A stretch of DNA of 60,133 bases from Streptomyces varsoviensis (GCF_000718635.1 NZ_JOBF01000032.1:1-60133); one strand, 5' to 3'. Positions 1-9,720 are shown, counted from the stretch's first letter. A program made the numbers and translations. The notes: generated by a model not told the origin, from the letters alone.

Positions 1-110
1 CACGCTGTTGAGTTCTCAAGGAACGGACGCTTCCTTTGTGGCCGTTTCACCGGCCGCTCCGGGCGCTTCCCTTCGGTCTTGCGTTTCCGACTCTATCAGT
101 TCTTTTCCGC
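1..110 (-). promoter_or_regulatory. rRNA operon 5' leader (partial), operon lies to the left
   Basis: Read on the minus strand, this end matches what I recall of the leader upstream of 16S rRNA in Streptomyces: a -10-like TAGAGT (90-95), then a purine-rich leader, then TTGAGAACTCAACAGCGTG at the window edge. The 16S gene itself would start beyond position 1. This is recognition from memory rather than an alignment. The stretch 111-424 holds the upstream rRNA promoter listed separately and no convincing gene. I saw no clear DasR-type (dre) site before crr. Confidence 0.7.
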
Positions 111-244
111 TGCTCTTACCGCTCGTTTTCCGCAGACATGCGGAAACTCAGAAGCGAATCCGAGAATTGGATCAGTATCCGATAGGTGCCGCCCTCCGAT
201 TCGCTCGCAGTTGACTGCGTGCCTCGGTCGTGGGCAGGGATACG

Positions 245-273
245 ACAGTACATGCCCCGCAGGGCCGAGGCAA
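245..273 (-). promoter_or_regulatory. rRNA operon promoter candidate
   Basis: On the minus strand TTGCCT (268-273) is followed by a 17-nt spacer and TACTGT (245-250), a good sigma-HrdB-type pair. It points toward the rRNA leader at the left edge. Streptomyces rRNA operons normally carry several tandem promoters, so this would be an upstream one. Confidence 0.5.
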
Positions 274-424
274 ATCGATTCCTCGCCCCTCCCCCGCGCC
301 CTCCTCATGATCGGGACGATCGGAGCGGAATCAGACGTTCCTATGACTTACGCTTCTGACCAGTGCGCCGTCCGGGACAGGTAGTGACGGCGCGTGATGA
401 ATCTCCACCCCTGGGAGGCTTCCC

Positions 425-874
425 ATGACCACCGTGTCGTCCCCGCTCAATGGACGCGCCATCGGACTCGCGGCAGTGCCCGACCCGGTCTTCTCCGGCG
501 CGATGGTGGGGCCCGGTACCGCCGTCGACCCGGTCCGTGAACCGTCCGCGGCCGTCGCGCCCGTGGACGGTGTCGTCGTCTCCCTGCACCCCCACGCGTT
601 CGTCGTGGTGGACTCCGAGGGACACGGTGTGCTGACCCACCTCGGCATCGACACCGTCCAGCTCAATGGCGACGGCTTCGAACTGCTCGTCAACAAGGGC
701 GACACCGTCACGCGCGGCCAGGCCGTCGTGCGCTGGAACCCGGCCGCCGTCGAAGAGGCCGGCAAGTCGCCGATCTGCCCGGTCATCGCGCTGGAGGCCA
801 CGGCCGACGCCCTCGGCGACGTCCGCGAGGAGGGCGACCTCAAGACCGGTGACACGCTCTTCACCTGGCAGTGA
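425..874 (+). CDS. crr: PTS system EIIA (glucose-type, Crr)
   Basis: A 149-residue phosphocarrier. It takes phosphate from HPr and passes it to sugar-specific EIIB domains in the cytoplasm. The family's two active-site histidines are visible 15 residues apart, as in E. coli: His57 in HPHAF and His72 in THLGID. His72 is the expected phosphorylated residue. The ATG at 425 follows GGGAGG at a good distance. ptsI follows 78 bp downstream on the same strand, so the two are probably one operon. No HPr gene (ptsH) is in the window, which is usual for streptomycetes. Confidence 0.93.
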   Translation: MTTVSSPLNGRAIGLAAVPDPVFSGAMVGPGTAVDPVREPSAAVAPVDGVVVSLHPHAFVVVDSEGHGVLTHLGIDTVQLNGDGFELLVNKGDTVTRGQAVVRWNPAAVEEAGKSPICPVIALEATADALGDVREEGDLKTGDTLFTWQ

Positions 875-952
875 TCCCGGAGCCGTCACCGACGGCGCGT
901 ACGACATCCACCGCGACGGCCCGAGCCGCCGCATCAATGGGAGACAGGTGAA

Positions 953-2623
953 ATGGAGACAACGCTGCGAGGCGTCGGTGTGAGCCACGGTGTGGCGATC
1001 GGCGAGGTACGGCACATGGGCACGGCGGTCCTGGAGCCGCCGGCCAAGCAGATCCCCACGGACGAGGCTCCGCGCGAACAGGGGCGCGCGCGCCAGGCCG
1101 TGGAGGCGGTGTCCGCCGATCTCATCGCGCGCGGGAACCTGGCGGGCGGCGAGGCCCAGGCCGTGCTGGAGGCCCAGGCCATGATGGCCCAGGACCCCGA
1201 GCTGATGGCCGATGTCGAGCGGCGCATCGCCGTCGGCAGCACCGCGGAGCGCGCGGTGTACGACGCCTTCGCCGCGTACCGGGCGCTGCTGGCCGGGGCC
1301 GGCGAGTACCTCGCGGGCCGGGTCGCCGACCTGGACGACGTGCGGAACCGCATCGTGGCGCGGCTGCTGGGCGTGCCGATGCCGGGCGTGCCGGACAGCG
1401 ACGAGCCGTACGTGCTGATCGCGCGGGACCTCGCGCCCGCCGACACCGCGCTGCTCGACCCCGCGCTCGTGCTCGGTTTCGTGACCGAGGAGGGCGGGCC
1501 GACCAGCCACAGCGCGATCCTCGCGCGCGCGCTCGGGGTGCCCGCCGTGGTGGCGCTGCCGGGTGCGGGCGAGCTCGTCGAGGGCACGGTCGTCGCGGTG
1601 GACGGCAGCACGGGTGAGATCTTCGTCGAGCCGGACGCGGCCAAGCGCGCCGAGCTGACCGGCGCCGCCGAGGCCCGTAAGGCCGCTCTCGCGGCGTCGT
1701 CCGGGCCGGGCGCCACCTCGGACGGGCACAAGGTGCCGCTGCTGGCGAACATCGGCGGTCCCGGCGATGTGAAGGCCGCGGTCGAGGCCGGCGCGGAGGG
1801 TGTCGGTCTGTTCCGTACGGAGTTTCTGTTCCTGGACGACAGCTCCAAGGCGCCGTCCGAGGAGAAGCAGGCCGAGGTCTACCGCGAGGTGCTGTCGGCG
1901 TTCCCCGAGGGCCGGGTGGTCGTGCGGGTGCTGGACGCCGGGGCGGACAAGCCGCTGGACTTCCTGACGCCGTCGGACGAGCCCAATCCGGCGCTCGGCG
2001 TGCGCGGGCTGCGCAGTCTCCTGGACCACCCCGAGGTGCTGCGCACGCAGTTGTCGGCGCTCGCCAAGGCGGCCGAGGGCCTGCCGGTCTACCTGGAGGT
2101 CATGGCCCCCATGGTGGCCGACCGGGCGGACGCCAAGGCGTTCGCGGACGCGTGCCGCGAGGCCGGGCTGCGGGCGAAGTTCGGCGCGATGGTGGAGATC
2201 CCCTCCGCCGCGCTGCGGGCCCGCTCGATCCTGCAGGAGGTGGAGTTCCTGTCGCTGGGGACCAACGACCTCGCGCAGTACACCTTCGCGGCCGACCGGC
2301 AGGTCGGCGCGGTGTCGCGGTTGCAGGACCCCTGGCAGCCCGCGCTGCTCGACCTGGTCGCCGCGTCGGCCGAGGCGGCCAAGGCCGAGGGCAAGAGCTG
2401 CGGCGTGTGCGGCGAGGCCGCGGCCGACCCGCTGCTCGCGTGCGTGCTGACGGGTCTGGGCGTCACCAGCCTGTCCATGGGCGCCGCGTCCATCGCGTAC
2501 GTACGGGCCACGCTGGCCAAGCACACGCTGGCGCAGTGCGAGCGCGCCGCCGCCGCGGCCCGTGCCGTGGACTCCGCCGACGAGGCCCGGCGGGCCGCGC
2601 AGGCGGTGCTGTCCGGCGAGTGA
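953..2623 (+). CDS. ptsI: PTS enzyme I (phosphoenolpyruvate-protein phosphotransferase)
   Basis: A 556-residue enzyme I that moves phosphate from PEP to HPr, the entry step of all PTS sugar uptake. The phosphorylatable histidine is His186 in GGPTSHSAI. The PEP-binding barrel shows GLFRTEFLF, the MVEIPSAAL strand and LGTNDLAQYT, and the C-terminal active-site cysteine is Cys486 in GVCGEAA. The length matches actinobacterial enzymes. It lies directly behind crr, and a strong hairpin follows the stop. Nothing unusual was seen. Confidence 0.95.
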   Translation: METTLRGVGVSHGVAIGEVRHMGTAVLEPPAKQIPTDEAPREQGRARQAVEAVSADLIARGNLAGGEAQAVLEAQAMMAQDPELMADVERRIAVGSTAERAVYDAFAAYRALLAGAGEYLAGRVADLDDVRNRIVARLLGVPMPGVPDSDEPYVLIARDLAPADTALLDPALVLGFVTEEGGPTSHSAILARALGVPAVVALPGAGELVEGTVVAVDGSTGEIFVEPDAAKRAELTGAAEARKAALAASSGPGATSDGHKVPLLANIGGPGDVKAAVEAGAEGVGLFRTEFLFLDDSSKAPSEEKQAEVYREVLSAFPEGRVVVRVLDAGADKPLDFLTPSDEPNPALGVRGLRSLLDHPEVLRTQLSALAKAAEGLPVYLEVMAPMVADRADAKAFADACREAGLRAKFGAMVEIPSAALRARSILQEVEFLSLGTNDLAQYTFAADRQVGAVSRLQDPWQPALLDLVAASAEAAKAEGKSCGVCGEAAADPLLACVLTGLGVTSLSMGAASIAYVRATLAKHTLAQCERAAAAARAVDSADEARRAAQAVLSGE

Positions 2624-2631
2624 GCCGTGAA

Positions 2632-2669
2632 GCGAGGGGCGTTCCACCGCGTGGTGGGGCGCCCCTCGC
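2632..2669. terminator. Bidirectional hairpin terminator between ptsI and the convergent gene
   Basis: A 10-bp perfect stem (2632-2641 with 2660-2669) encloses a smaller CCACC/GGTGG stem. It lies between the ptsI stop and the stop of the opposing gene, so it can serve both transcripts. Confidence 0.7.
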
Positions 2670-2674
2670 GCGTA

Positions 2675-3610
2675 TCAGGGCATGTCGTCCGCCCCCGTCC
2701 CGTGCGCCCCCGTCCCGTGCGCCTCCGGGGGTCGTACGAGGTCGGGGGCCGCGAGGTATTCCACTCCGTGCTCGGGCGGTACGGGTTCGCCGGTGTCGGC
2801 GTCCGTGCAGTAGGCGGCGAAGATCTCCGCCTCGCTCAGGGGGCGCAGCCAGTCGCCGTGCAGGACCCAGCCGCGGACCCGGTCGTGGCCGTCGGGTGTG
2901 GTGGTGCGCAGGACGACGCCGCCGCGCCGGCCGGTCGCGAGGCCCGCGGCCAGCACGGTGGAGAAGACGAGGGCCTGGGTCGAATCCACGTCGGGCTCGG
3001 CGCCCGGGCGGGGTCGGGTGTGGAGCACCGCGATGAGCGGCGCGTCGTCGGCCGGGATGCTGCACACCAGGTGGTGCTCGCCGTGGCCGACGGTCTCCAG
3101 GAGCAGCCGCAGGGCGTGCGAGGCGCGGGCGAACGCCTCGTCGGCCCGCGCCTCGCCGCAGTGTTCTCGGCACTGGCCCGACCGGGAGAGCAGCCCCGAC
3201 GCGTACTCCCAGGTCGCCTGCCGTTCGGCCGTCTCGATGAGGTGCGGCAGCAGTCGGTCGATGGGCTGGCCCTCGTACGGCACCGTGCCGCCGGCCGCCG
3301 CCAGGTGGGCGGTGTAGCGGGTGCGGCTGGCGGGGGCGTCGGGGTCGAGGCGGGCGTGGGCGCAGTACTCCTCGTAGCCGACGGGGTCGAAGAGGGCGAC
3401 GGTGATGTGGACGCCCCGGGCGGCGAGCGTCCTCAGCAGTGCTTCCATCTGCCGCAGATAGGCGGTGTGGTCGTCGAAGGCGAAGGTCTCGTATCGGCGC
3501 ATGGCCGCGAAGTCCCGCTCGTCGGCGAGAACGGCCACCGTGCTGGGCACTTCTCGGCGCAGCAGGTGCCGTGCGGTGGGCCGTTTTCCGTCATTTCCGG
3601 TGTGCGCCAT
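2675..3610 (-). CDS. Conserved hypothetical protein
   Basis: A 311-residue soluble protein with no signal peptide or membrane helix that I can see, and I do not recognise a family. The first 100 residues look like an alpha/beta segment (STVAVLADERDFAAM, ITVALFDPVGYEEYC). The middle has a Cys/His cluster, CREHCGEA, and the C-terminus ends in a repeated HGTGAHGTGADD tail. The ATG at 3610 was chosen because it begins the conserved-looking frame. It stands alone between ptsI (convergent) and acetoacetyl-CoA synthetase. Confidence 0.7.
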   Translation of the reverse strand: MAHTGNDGKRPTARHLLRREVPSTVAVLADERDFAAMRRYETFAFDDHTAYLRQMEALLRTLAARGVHITVALFDPVGYEEYCAHARLDPDAPASRTRYTAHLAAAGGTVPYEGQPIDRLLPHLIETAERQATWEYASGLLSRSGQCREHCGEARADEAFARASHALRLLLETVGHGEHHLVCSIPADDAPLIAVLHTRPRPGAEPDVDSTQALVFSTVLAAGLATGRRGGVVLRTTTPDGHDRVRGWVLHGDWLRPLSEAEIFAAYCTDADTGEPVPPEHGVEYLAAPDLVRPPEAHGTGAHGTGADDMP

Positions 3611-3744
3611 GACTCCCCCTCAGCGCGAGCGATCAATGCTCACTCAGAGTAATCGGGGGCACTGACAGTGGCGCTCGGCCCAGCGCTCGGTCTCGACATC
3701 CGGCCTCGGGCCCCAGCCTCGACCTGCGGTTTCAGCGGTCGGTC

Positions 3745-5808
3745 TCAGCGGTCGGCCTTACGGCCCGCCCCGTCCGCACCGTCCGTTGTGTCGCCCGTGC
3801 CGGCGCGGTCGTGGGCAAGTCGCTCGTAGAAGCGCAGGAGTTCGAGGTCGTCGACGGAGCCGGGGTTGACGGCCGTCTCCAGCCGGGTGCCCTGGAGGAG
3901 CCGCTTGACGGGGACCTCGATGCGCTTGCCGGTGAGGGTGTGCGGGACGCCGGGGACCTCGATGACCTCGTCGGGGACGTGGCGCGGAGAAAGATTCTCG
4001 CGGATGGTGTTCTTGATGCGGTCGCGCAGGCTGTCATCGAGTCGGGCGCCCGGGGCGAGCTGGATGAAGAGGGGCATCCAGTAGCCGCCGTCGGGCTGTT
4101 CGACGCCGATGACGAGGGACTCGCGGATTTCGGGGAGCCGTTCGACCGCCTCGTAGATGTCGGCGGAGCCCATCCGTACGCCCTGGCGGTTGAGGGTGGA
4201 GTCGGAGCGGCCGTGGATGACGACGGAGCCGCGGGAGGTGAGGGTGATCCAGTCGCCGTGCCGCCAGGCGCCGGGGAACATCTCGAAGTAGCTGTCGCGG
4301 TAGCGGCTGCCGTCGGGGTCGTTCCAGAAGTGGATCGGCATGGAGGGCATGGGGTTGGCGATGATCAGTTCGCCGACCTCGTCGATCACGGGTTTGCCGT
4401 CGGCGTTCCACGCCTGGAGGTCGGTGCCGAGGCCGGGGGCCTGGAGTTCGCCGATGTGGACGGGGAGGGTGGGGACGGCGCCGGCGAAGCACGAGCACAC
4501 GTCCGTACCGCCGCTGACGGAGGCGATCCACATGGACTCGGCGACCTCGTCGTGGATCCAGCGGAAGCCGTCGGGCGGCAGCGGTGAGCCGGTGGTGGCG
4601 ACGCATTTCACGGTGGCGAGGTCGAGGTCGCGCCCGGGGTGGATGCCGGCCTTGCGGCAGGCCATGACGTAGGCGGCGGAGGTGCCGAGGAAGGTGGCGC
4701 CGGTGCGTTCGGCGACGCGCCACTGGGCGGAGATGTCGGGGTGGCCGGGGCTGCCGTCGTACAGCACGAGGGTGGCGCCGACGAGGAGGCCGGAGACGAG
4801 GAAGTTCCACATCATCCAGCCGGTGGAGGTGTACCAGAAGAAGCGGTCCCCGGGGCCGAGGTCGCAGTGCAGGCCGAGTTGTTTGAGGTGTTCGATCAGG
4901 ATGCCGCCCTGGGACTGGACGATGGCCTTGGGGAGGCCGGTGGTACCGGAGGAGTAGAGGACCCACAGGGGGTGGTCGAAGGGCACGCGCTCGTAGACGG
5001 GTTCGGTGCCGGCGCTGGTGAGGGCGGACCATTCGAGGGCGCCTTCGGGGGCCGGGGTGCCGAGGAGCGGGATGTGCACGACGGCGCGGAGGGTGGGCAG
5101 TTCGCGGCGGAGTTCGGCGACGGTCTCGGTCCGGTCGTGGCGCTTGCCGCCGTAGTGGTAGCCGTCGACGGTGAACAGGACGACGGGTTCGACCTGCTGG
5201 AAGCGGTCGAGGACGCTGCGGGCGCCGAAGTCGGGGGCGCAGGAGGTCCAGACGGCGCCGACGGCGGCGGCGGCGAGGAGCGCGGTGACGGCCTGCGGGA
5301 TGTTGGGGACGTAGCCGCTGACGCGGTCGCCGGGGCGTACGCCGAGGCGGCGCAGCTCGGCGGCGAGGGAGCCGACCTGGCCGCGCAGCTCGGCCCAGGT
5401 GATGGGCCGCGGCTCGTGGGTCTCGTCGACGTGCAGGAGGGCGGGGGTGTCGGCGCGGGCGGGGTCGTCGGCGGCGCGCAGGGCGTGTTCGGCGTAGTTG
5501 AGGGTGGCGCCGGGGAACCAGGAGGCGCCGGGCATGGCGGGGTCGGCGAGGACGCGTTCGTACGGGGTGGTGAAGCGGACGTCGAACCATTCGGTGGTGG
5601 CCTGCCAGAAGCGTTCCAGTTCCTGTACGGACCAGCGGTGGAGCGCGGCGTAGCTGGCGGCGGGGTCGCCGGGTACGGCGGCGGGCGCGCCGTGCCGTGC
5701 GGCGGCCCACTCCTGGAAGCGGGTGACCTGGGCGGCGGCGATGCGGTCCTCGCCGGGCTGCCACAGGGGTTCCGGCTGTGCTGTGGCGGGCTGCGGTGCG
5801 GTGGTCAT
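3745..5808 (-). CDS. Acetoacetyl-CoA synthetase
   Basis: A 687-residue ANL-superfamily ligase that activates acetoacetate to acetoacetyl-CoA with ATP. The adenylation P-loop YSSGTTGLPK begins near residue 285. The A8 region GRSDSTLNRQGVRMGS follows, and the catalytic lysine region LTGKRIEVPVK is near residue 625. The length fits acetoacetyl-CoA synthetase, which is longer than plain acyl-CoA ligases. The ATG at 5808 follows GGGAGA; in-frame codons further upstream have no ribosome site. It is a single gene; the 134 bp after its stop hold only degenerate CTCAGCGGTCGG repeats. Confidence 0.88.
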   Translation of the reverse strand: MTTAPQPATAQPEPLWQPGEDRIAAAQVTRFQEWAAARHGAPAAVPGDPAASYAALHRWSVQELERFWQATTEWFDVRFTTPYERVLADPAMPGASWFPGATLNYAEHALRAADDPARADTPALLHVDETHEPRPITWAELRGQVGSLAAELRRLGVRPGDRVSGYVPNIPQAVTALLAAAAVGAVWTSCAPDFGARSVLDRFQQVEPVVLFTVDGYHYGGKRHDRTETVAELRRELPTLRAVVHIPLLGTPAPEGALEWSALTSAGTEPVYERVPFDHPLWVLYSSGTTGLPKAIVQSQGGILIEHLKQLGLHCDLGPGDRFFWYTSTGWMMWNFLVSGLLVGATLVLYDGSPGHPDISAQWRVAERTGATFLGTSAAYVMACRKAGIHPGRDLDLATVKCVATTGSPLPPDGFRWIHDEVAESMWIASVSGGTDVCSCFAGAVPTLPVHIGELQAPGLGTDLQAWNADGKPVIDEVGELIIANPMPSMPIHFWNDPDGSRYRDSYFEMFPGAWRHGDWITLTSRGSVVIHGRSDSTLNRQGVRMGSADIYEAVERLPEIRESLVIGVEQPDGGYWMPLFIQLAPGARLDDSLRDRIKNTIRENLSPRHVPDEVIEVPGVPHTLTGKRIEVPVKRLLQGTRLETAVNPGSVDDLELLRFYERLAHDRAGTGDTTDGADGAGRKADR

Positions 5809-6117
5809 CTGGCGTCTCCCGGCTGTCACGCGTCGTGGGCGTCGCCGCGCACGTGCGGGGTGTGCGCGGAACGCGGCTGTGCAGGACGATGCCACGTGAT
5901 CGACTCTCGCACCAGGTCCGGGCCCTGTGACGCGGGCGGGCAGGGCGGCGCGGGGTGGGTGGTCCGGTTCGTGTGGCTGGTATCGGGGGTGCGGCTGGTG
6001 CGGCCGGTGTGTTTTTTGAGTGTGCGGTAAAGGCTGGGAGAGACGGCGGGATACCCCCGGGTGAACGCGAGTTGAACGGAGCGCGCGTCCGGTGGCGTCG
6101 GTGGCAGGGTGAGCAGC
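5809..6117. other. Divergent intergenic region, acetoacetyl-CoA synthetase / GH31
   Basis: About 309 bp between two outward-facing genes. It has a run of six T (near 6012-6017) followed by GAGTGTGCGG. I see no clear -35/-10 pair, no palindrome over 6 bp per arm, and no small gene with a ribosome site. Confidence 0.4.
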
Positions 6118-8562
6118 ATGGATGCGCGTGACCTGGTGCGGTCGGTGAAATCAGTCGGTTCGGCACGGGGGCTGCGGTCCCTGCGTTCGGCGGTGCGGCG
6201 GCGGCGCCTGGACGCGGCGGCGCTGCCGCGGCGCGGTCCGGAGCGGGCGCGGGTGCCGGGCGCGGCGCAGGGGGCCGAGCCGCAGCCGGGCGGCGGTGTG
6301 GTGCGGTTCGCGCGGTCGTCGCTGCGGGTGCGGGTGGCGGCGGGCGGGGCGGTGTTCTGCGGCTGGGACGGCGCCGAGCCGGAGCCGTCGTACGCGCTGG
6401 CGGGGGCGTGTCCGGCGGTGGACGAGCGGGCGGTGCTGGAGCCGGATACGGACGGCGGCTGGCGGGTGCTGTCGGAGCGGGTGCTGGTGGTGGTGGACCG
6501 GCACGGCGCGGTGGAGGTGCGTACGCCGGGTGGTGTGGTGCTCCGGCGGGATCTGCCGCCGCGCTGGTGGGAGCCGGTGGACGGGCGGTGCGCCGGGCCG
6601 GGTGCGGCGGAGGCCGCGTACGTCCCGACCAAGGAAGCTGAAAAGGAAGCTGAGGGGGTCAAAGGGCCCGCGGACGCGCGGGCCGGGGCGCGTTGGGTGC
6701 AGCGCTCCGAGGTGGCGGCGGACGCGCGGTTCTTCGGGCTGGGCGGCCGGGCGGCGGGTCCCCGGCTGCGGGACGGTTCGTACCGGCTGTGGAACACCGA
6801 TCCGGGCGGGTCCTTCGAGCCGGGGGACGACCCGCTGTATCTGACGATGCCGGTGCAGTTGGTGGTGGCGGACGGGGGTTCGCATCTGGTCTTCCACGAC
6901 AACTCGTGGGACGGGCGGGTGTCGGTGCGGGAGGGCGTGGAGGGCGAGGGGTCGGGGCACGACCGGCCGGGCGGCTGCGAGGTGCGGATGGACGGGGGGC
7001 CGCTGCGCTACTGGGTGATGGCGGGGACGCCGGCGCGGGTGCTGCACGCGTGGACGGCGCTGACGGGCGCGCCCGCGCTGCCGCCGACGTGGGCGCTGGG
7101 GTACCACCACGCGCGCTGGGGGTTCGGGGACGCGGCCGAGGTGCGGCGGGTGGTGGCCGGGTACCGGGAGCGGGGGCTGCCGCTGTCGGCCCTCCATCTG
7201 GACATCGACCACTACCGGGGGCACCGGGTGTTCACGGTGGACGGGGAGCGGTTCCCGGATCTGCCGGGGCTGGCGGCGGAGCTGCGCGGGCAGGGGGTGC
7301 GGCTGGTGTCGATCGTCGATCCGGCGGTGAAGGCGGAGCCGGGGAACGCGGTGTACGACAGCGGCGTGGCGGTGGACGCCTTCGTGCGGGACGGGCGGGG
7401 GCGGCGGGTGCGGGGCGAGGTGTGGGCGGGCGATTCGGTCTTCCCCGATTTCACGGAGCCGAGGGTGCGCAAGTGGTGGGGCGCTCTGTACGGGGAGCGG
7501 CTGGCGCGCGGGTTCGCGGGGGTGTGGCACGACATGAACGAGCCGGTGTCGTTCGTGGCCTTCGGCGATCCGACGCTGCCGCGGTCGGCGCGGCACGCCC
7601 TGGAGGGGCGCGGCGGTGATCACCGGGAGGCGCACAACGTGTACGGGCTGGCCATGGCGCGGGCCGGTTACGAGGGGCTGTGCGAGCTGCGGCCCGCGGA
7701 GCGGCCGTTCCTGTTCTCGCGGTCGGGGTGGGCGGGGGTGCAGCGGTACGGGGGCAGTTGGTCGGGGGATGTGGCGACGGGCTGGCCGGGGCTGCGGGCG
7801 TCGCTCGCGCTGGTGCTGGGGCTGGGGCTGTGCGGGGTGCCGTATTCGGGGCCGGATGTCGGGGGTTTCACGGGGGCGCCGTCGCCGGAGTTGTTTCTGC
7901 GGTGGTTCCAACTGGGTTCGCTGCTGCCGTTCTTCCGTACGCACGCGGCGATCGACGCGGGGCGGCGGGAGCCGTGGGAGTTCGGTGCCCAGGTGCTGGA
8001 ACACGCGGGGGCGGCGCTGCGGGAGCGGGCGCGGCTGCTGCCGTATTTCGTGACGCTGGCGCAGCTCGCGCACCGGACGGGCGCGCCGTACGTGCGGCCG
8101 GTGTGGTGGCGCTCGCCGCAGGACCGGGCGTTGCGCGACTGCGAGGACGCGTATCTGCTGGGTGACTCGCTGCTGGTGGCGCCGGTGCTGGAGGCGGGGG
8201 CCGAGTGGCGGGCGGTGCGGCTGCCGCGGGGGCGGTGGTACGACACGGCGACGGGCCGGGCGTACGAGGGGCCGGGGCAGGTGCTGCTGCCCGCGCCGCT
8301 GGAGCGGATTCCGGTGCTGGCGCGGGCGGGGTCGGTGGTGCCGGTGGTGGGCGCGGGGGGCGGGGTGGAGCTGGAGGTGTGGGAGCCGGCTCAGGGGCGT
8401 ACGGGCGGGGGCCTGCTGATCCCGGACCCGGGGGACGGCTGGGAGCGGCCGGCGGCGGTGCGGTTCACGACGCGGTGGCGGGAGGGGCGGGTGGGGGTGG
8501 AGCGGGAGGGTGCGGCCGAGGTGGGCTATCCGGTGCGGGTGCGGCCGGTGGCGGGGCGGTAG
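6118..8562 (+). CDS. Glycoside hydrolase family 31 (alpha-glucosidase type)
   Basis: An 814-residue GH31 enzyme expected to hydrolyse alpha-glucosides or alpha-xylosides by a retaining mechanism. The nucleophile is Asp472 in WHDMNEP, and the acid/base residue is probably Asp551 in SWSGDVATGW. The upstream barrel strand LHLDIDHYRG is also typical. No signal peptide was seen, so it is probably cytoplasmic. I chose ATG 6118, with AGGG nine bases upstream; the in-frame GTG at 6109 is possible. Exact substrate cannot be told from the motifs. Confidence 0.85.
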   Translation: MDARDLVRSVKSVGSARGLRSLRSAVRRRRLDAAALPRRGPERARVPGAAQGAEPQPGGGVVRFARSSLRVRVAAGGAVFCGWDGAEPEPSYALAGACPAVDERAVLEPDTDGGWRVLSERVLVVVDRHGAVEVRTPGGVVLRRDLPPRWWEPVDGRCAGPGAAEAAYVPTKEAEKEAEGVKGPADARAGARWVQRSEVAADARFFGLGGRAAGPRLRDGSYRLWNTDPGGSFEPGDDPLYLTMPVQLVVADGGSHLVFHDNSWDGRVSVREGVEGEGSGHDRPGGCEVRMDGGPLRYWVMAGTPARVLHAWTALTGAPALPPTWALGYHHARWGFGDAAEVRRVVAGYRERGLPLSALHLDIDHYRGHRVFTVDGERFPDLPGLAAELRGQGVRLVSIVDPAVKAEPGNAVYDSGVAVDAFVRDGRGRRVRGEVWAGDSVFPDFTEPRVRKWWGALYGERLARGFAGVWHDMNEPVSFVAFGDPTLPRSARHALEGRGGDHREAHNVYGLAMARAGYEGLCELRPAERPFLFSRSGWAGVQRYGGSWSGDVATGWPGLRASLALVLGLGLCGVPYSGPDVGGFTGAPSPELFLRWFQLGSLLPFFRTHAAIDAGRREPWEFGAQVLEHAGAALRERARLLPYFVTLAQLAHRTGAPYVRPVWWRSPQDRALRDCEDAYLLGDSLLVAPVLEAGAEWRAVRLPRGRWYDTATGRAYEGPGQVLLPAPLERIPVLARAGSVVPVVGAGGGVELEVWEPAQGRTGGGLLIPDPGDGWERPAAVRFTTRWREGRVGVEREGAAEVGYPVRVRPVAGR

Positions 8563-8641
8563 CGGGGCGCCCGTCGTGCCCTCTTTCGCGGCGGCGTCCG
8601 GAGCTGCTAAGTGGAGGGGTCGCCGACCGCTTGGAGGGTTC

Positions 8642-9676
8642 ATGCCAGGATTGTCCGCCGCCGTCTCGCACGTACGCGCCGTGTCCGTCACCTTCTCCCG
8701 CGTACGCGGCCGACCCGCCGCCGACCCGCCCGTACGGACCGCTGCCGCCCCCACGCCCGTACAGGACGCCCCCGCCCCCGTACGCGCTCGGCGTGCTCTC
8801 GTCCCACCCGCCTCGCCCCTCCCCCGCGCGCTCGCCCTGTCCGCCGTCGCGCTCCTCGCGCTGGCCCCGGCCGCAGCGGCGCAGGAGGCGGGCCAGGGCC
8901 TGGAGTCGAGCCAGAGGCGGGAGCCGAGCCAAGGGCGGGAGCCGGTCCCCGGGCAGGAGTCGAAGGAGCCGAAGGCGCCGAAGGAGTTCGTGGCGCTCGG
9001 CGATGTCGATCCGACGATCCTTCAGGAGATCCGCTACATCACCCCGCACAACTTCACCGGGCGCCCCGTCAAGGGCTATCGCCGGCCGGTGTGCCTGCTG
9101 ACCCGGCCCGCCGCGCTGGCCCTGCACCGGGTGCAGCGCGGGCTGCTGCGCCGCGGGTACACGCTGAAGGTCTACGACTGCTACCGGCCCCAGCGCGCGG
9201 TGGCGTCCTTCGTGGCCTGGGGCAAGGACCTGTCGGATCAGCGGATGAAGCGCGAGTTCTATCCGCGGGTGGACAAGTCGCGGCTGTTCGAGGACGGCTA
9301 CATCGCCGAGAAGTCGGGGCACAGCCGGGGCAGCACGATGGATCTGACGGTGGTCCGGCTGCCGGCCGTCCCGACTCGGCCGTACGTGCCCGGGGAGCGG
9401 CTCGTGCCCTGCCACGCGCCGAAGTGGCAGCGGTTCCCGGACAACTCGCTCGACATGGGGACCGGGTACGACTGCATGGACACCCTCTCGCACACCCTCG
9501 ACCCGCGGGTGCGGGGGCAGCGGAAGGCCAACCGGCTGCTGCTGAAGTCCTCGATGGAGGCCGCCGGCTTCGTGAACCTGCCGCAGGAGTGGTGGCACTA
9601 CACGTACCGGACGGAGCCGTTCCCCGACACGTATTTCGACTTCCCGGTCTCCTACCGGTCCGTGCACGGGCGCTGA
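8642..9676 (+). CDS. Secreted M15 D-alanyl-D-alanine dipeptidase (VanX-like)
   Basis: A 344-residue zinc peptidase of the M15/VanX type, acting on D-Ala-D-Ala peptides in the wall. The zinc ligands are visible: His227 and Asp234 in SGHSRGSTMD, and His319 in EWWHY, with Glu316 as likely base. The start (ATG 8642, behind GGAGGG) puts a hydrophobic export segment unusually far in, near residues 60-80, ending ALAPAAAAQ. The true start may be later, but no better start codon is seen. A Gln/Glu/Ser-rich spacer follows before the enzyme domain. There are no vancomycin-resistance partners nearby, so a wall-recycling role is likelier than resistance. Confidence 0.82.
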   Translation: MPGLSAAVSHVRAVSVTFSRVRGRPAADPPVRTAAAPTPVQDAPAPVRARRALVPPASPLPRALALSAVALLALAPAAAAQEAGQGLESSQRREPSQGREPVPGQESKEPKAPKEFVALGDVDPTILQEIRYITPHNFTGRPVKGYRRPVCLLTRPAALALHRVQRGLLRRGYTLKVYDCYRPQRAVASFVAWGKDLSDQRMKREFYPRVDKSRLFEDGYIAEKSGHSRGSTMDLTVVRLPAVPTRPYVPGERLVPCHAPKWQRFPDNSLDMGTGYDCMDTLSHTLDPRVRGQRKANRLLLKSSMEAAGFVNLPQEWWHYTYRTEPFPDTYFDFPVSYRSVHGR

Positions 9677-9689
9677 GCGGGCGGCGGCG

Positions 9690-9720
9690 GGGCGGCGGCC
9701 GGCGCCGCGCCGCCGCCCTT
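9690..9720 (+). terminator. Hairpin terminator after the VanX-like gene
   Basis: A 10-bp perfect GC stem (9690-9699 with 9709-9718) lies 13 bp after the stop and is followed by TT. Confidence 0.5.

Noticed and set aside
301..424. DasR-type (dre) operator before crr
   Set aside because: ACAGGT near 377 is only a half match, and no second half follows.
341..2647. Long open frame on the minus strand across crr-ptsI
   Set aside because: It is the mirror of two certain genes, has Arg/Gly/His-biased nonsense composition and no family motif. High GC keeps non-coding frames open.
8642..9676. Vancomycin-resistance VanX
   Set aside because: The enzyme is exported and has no vanH, vanA or vanRS neighbours, so wall metabolism is likelier.
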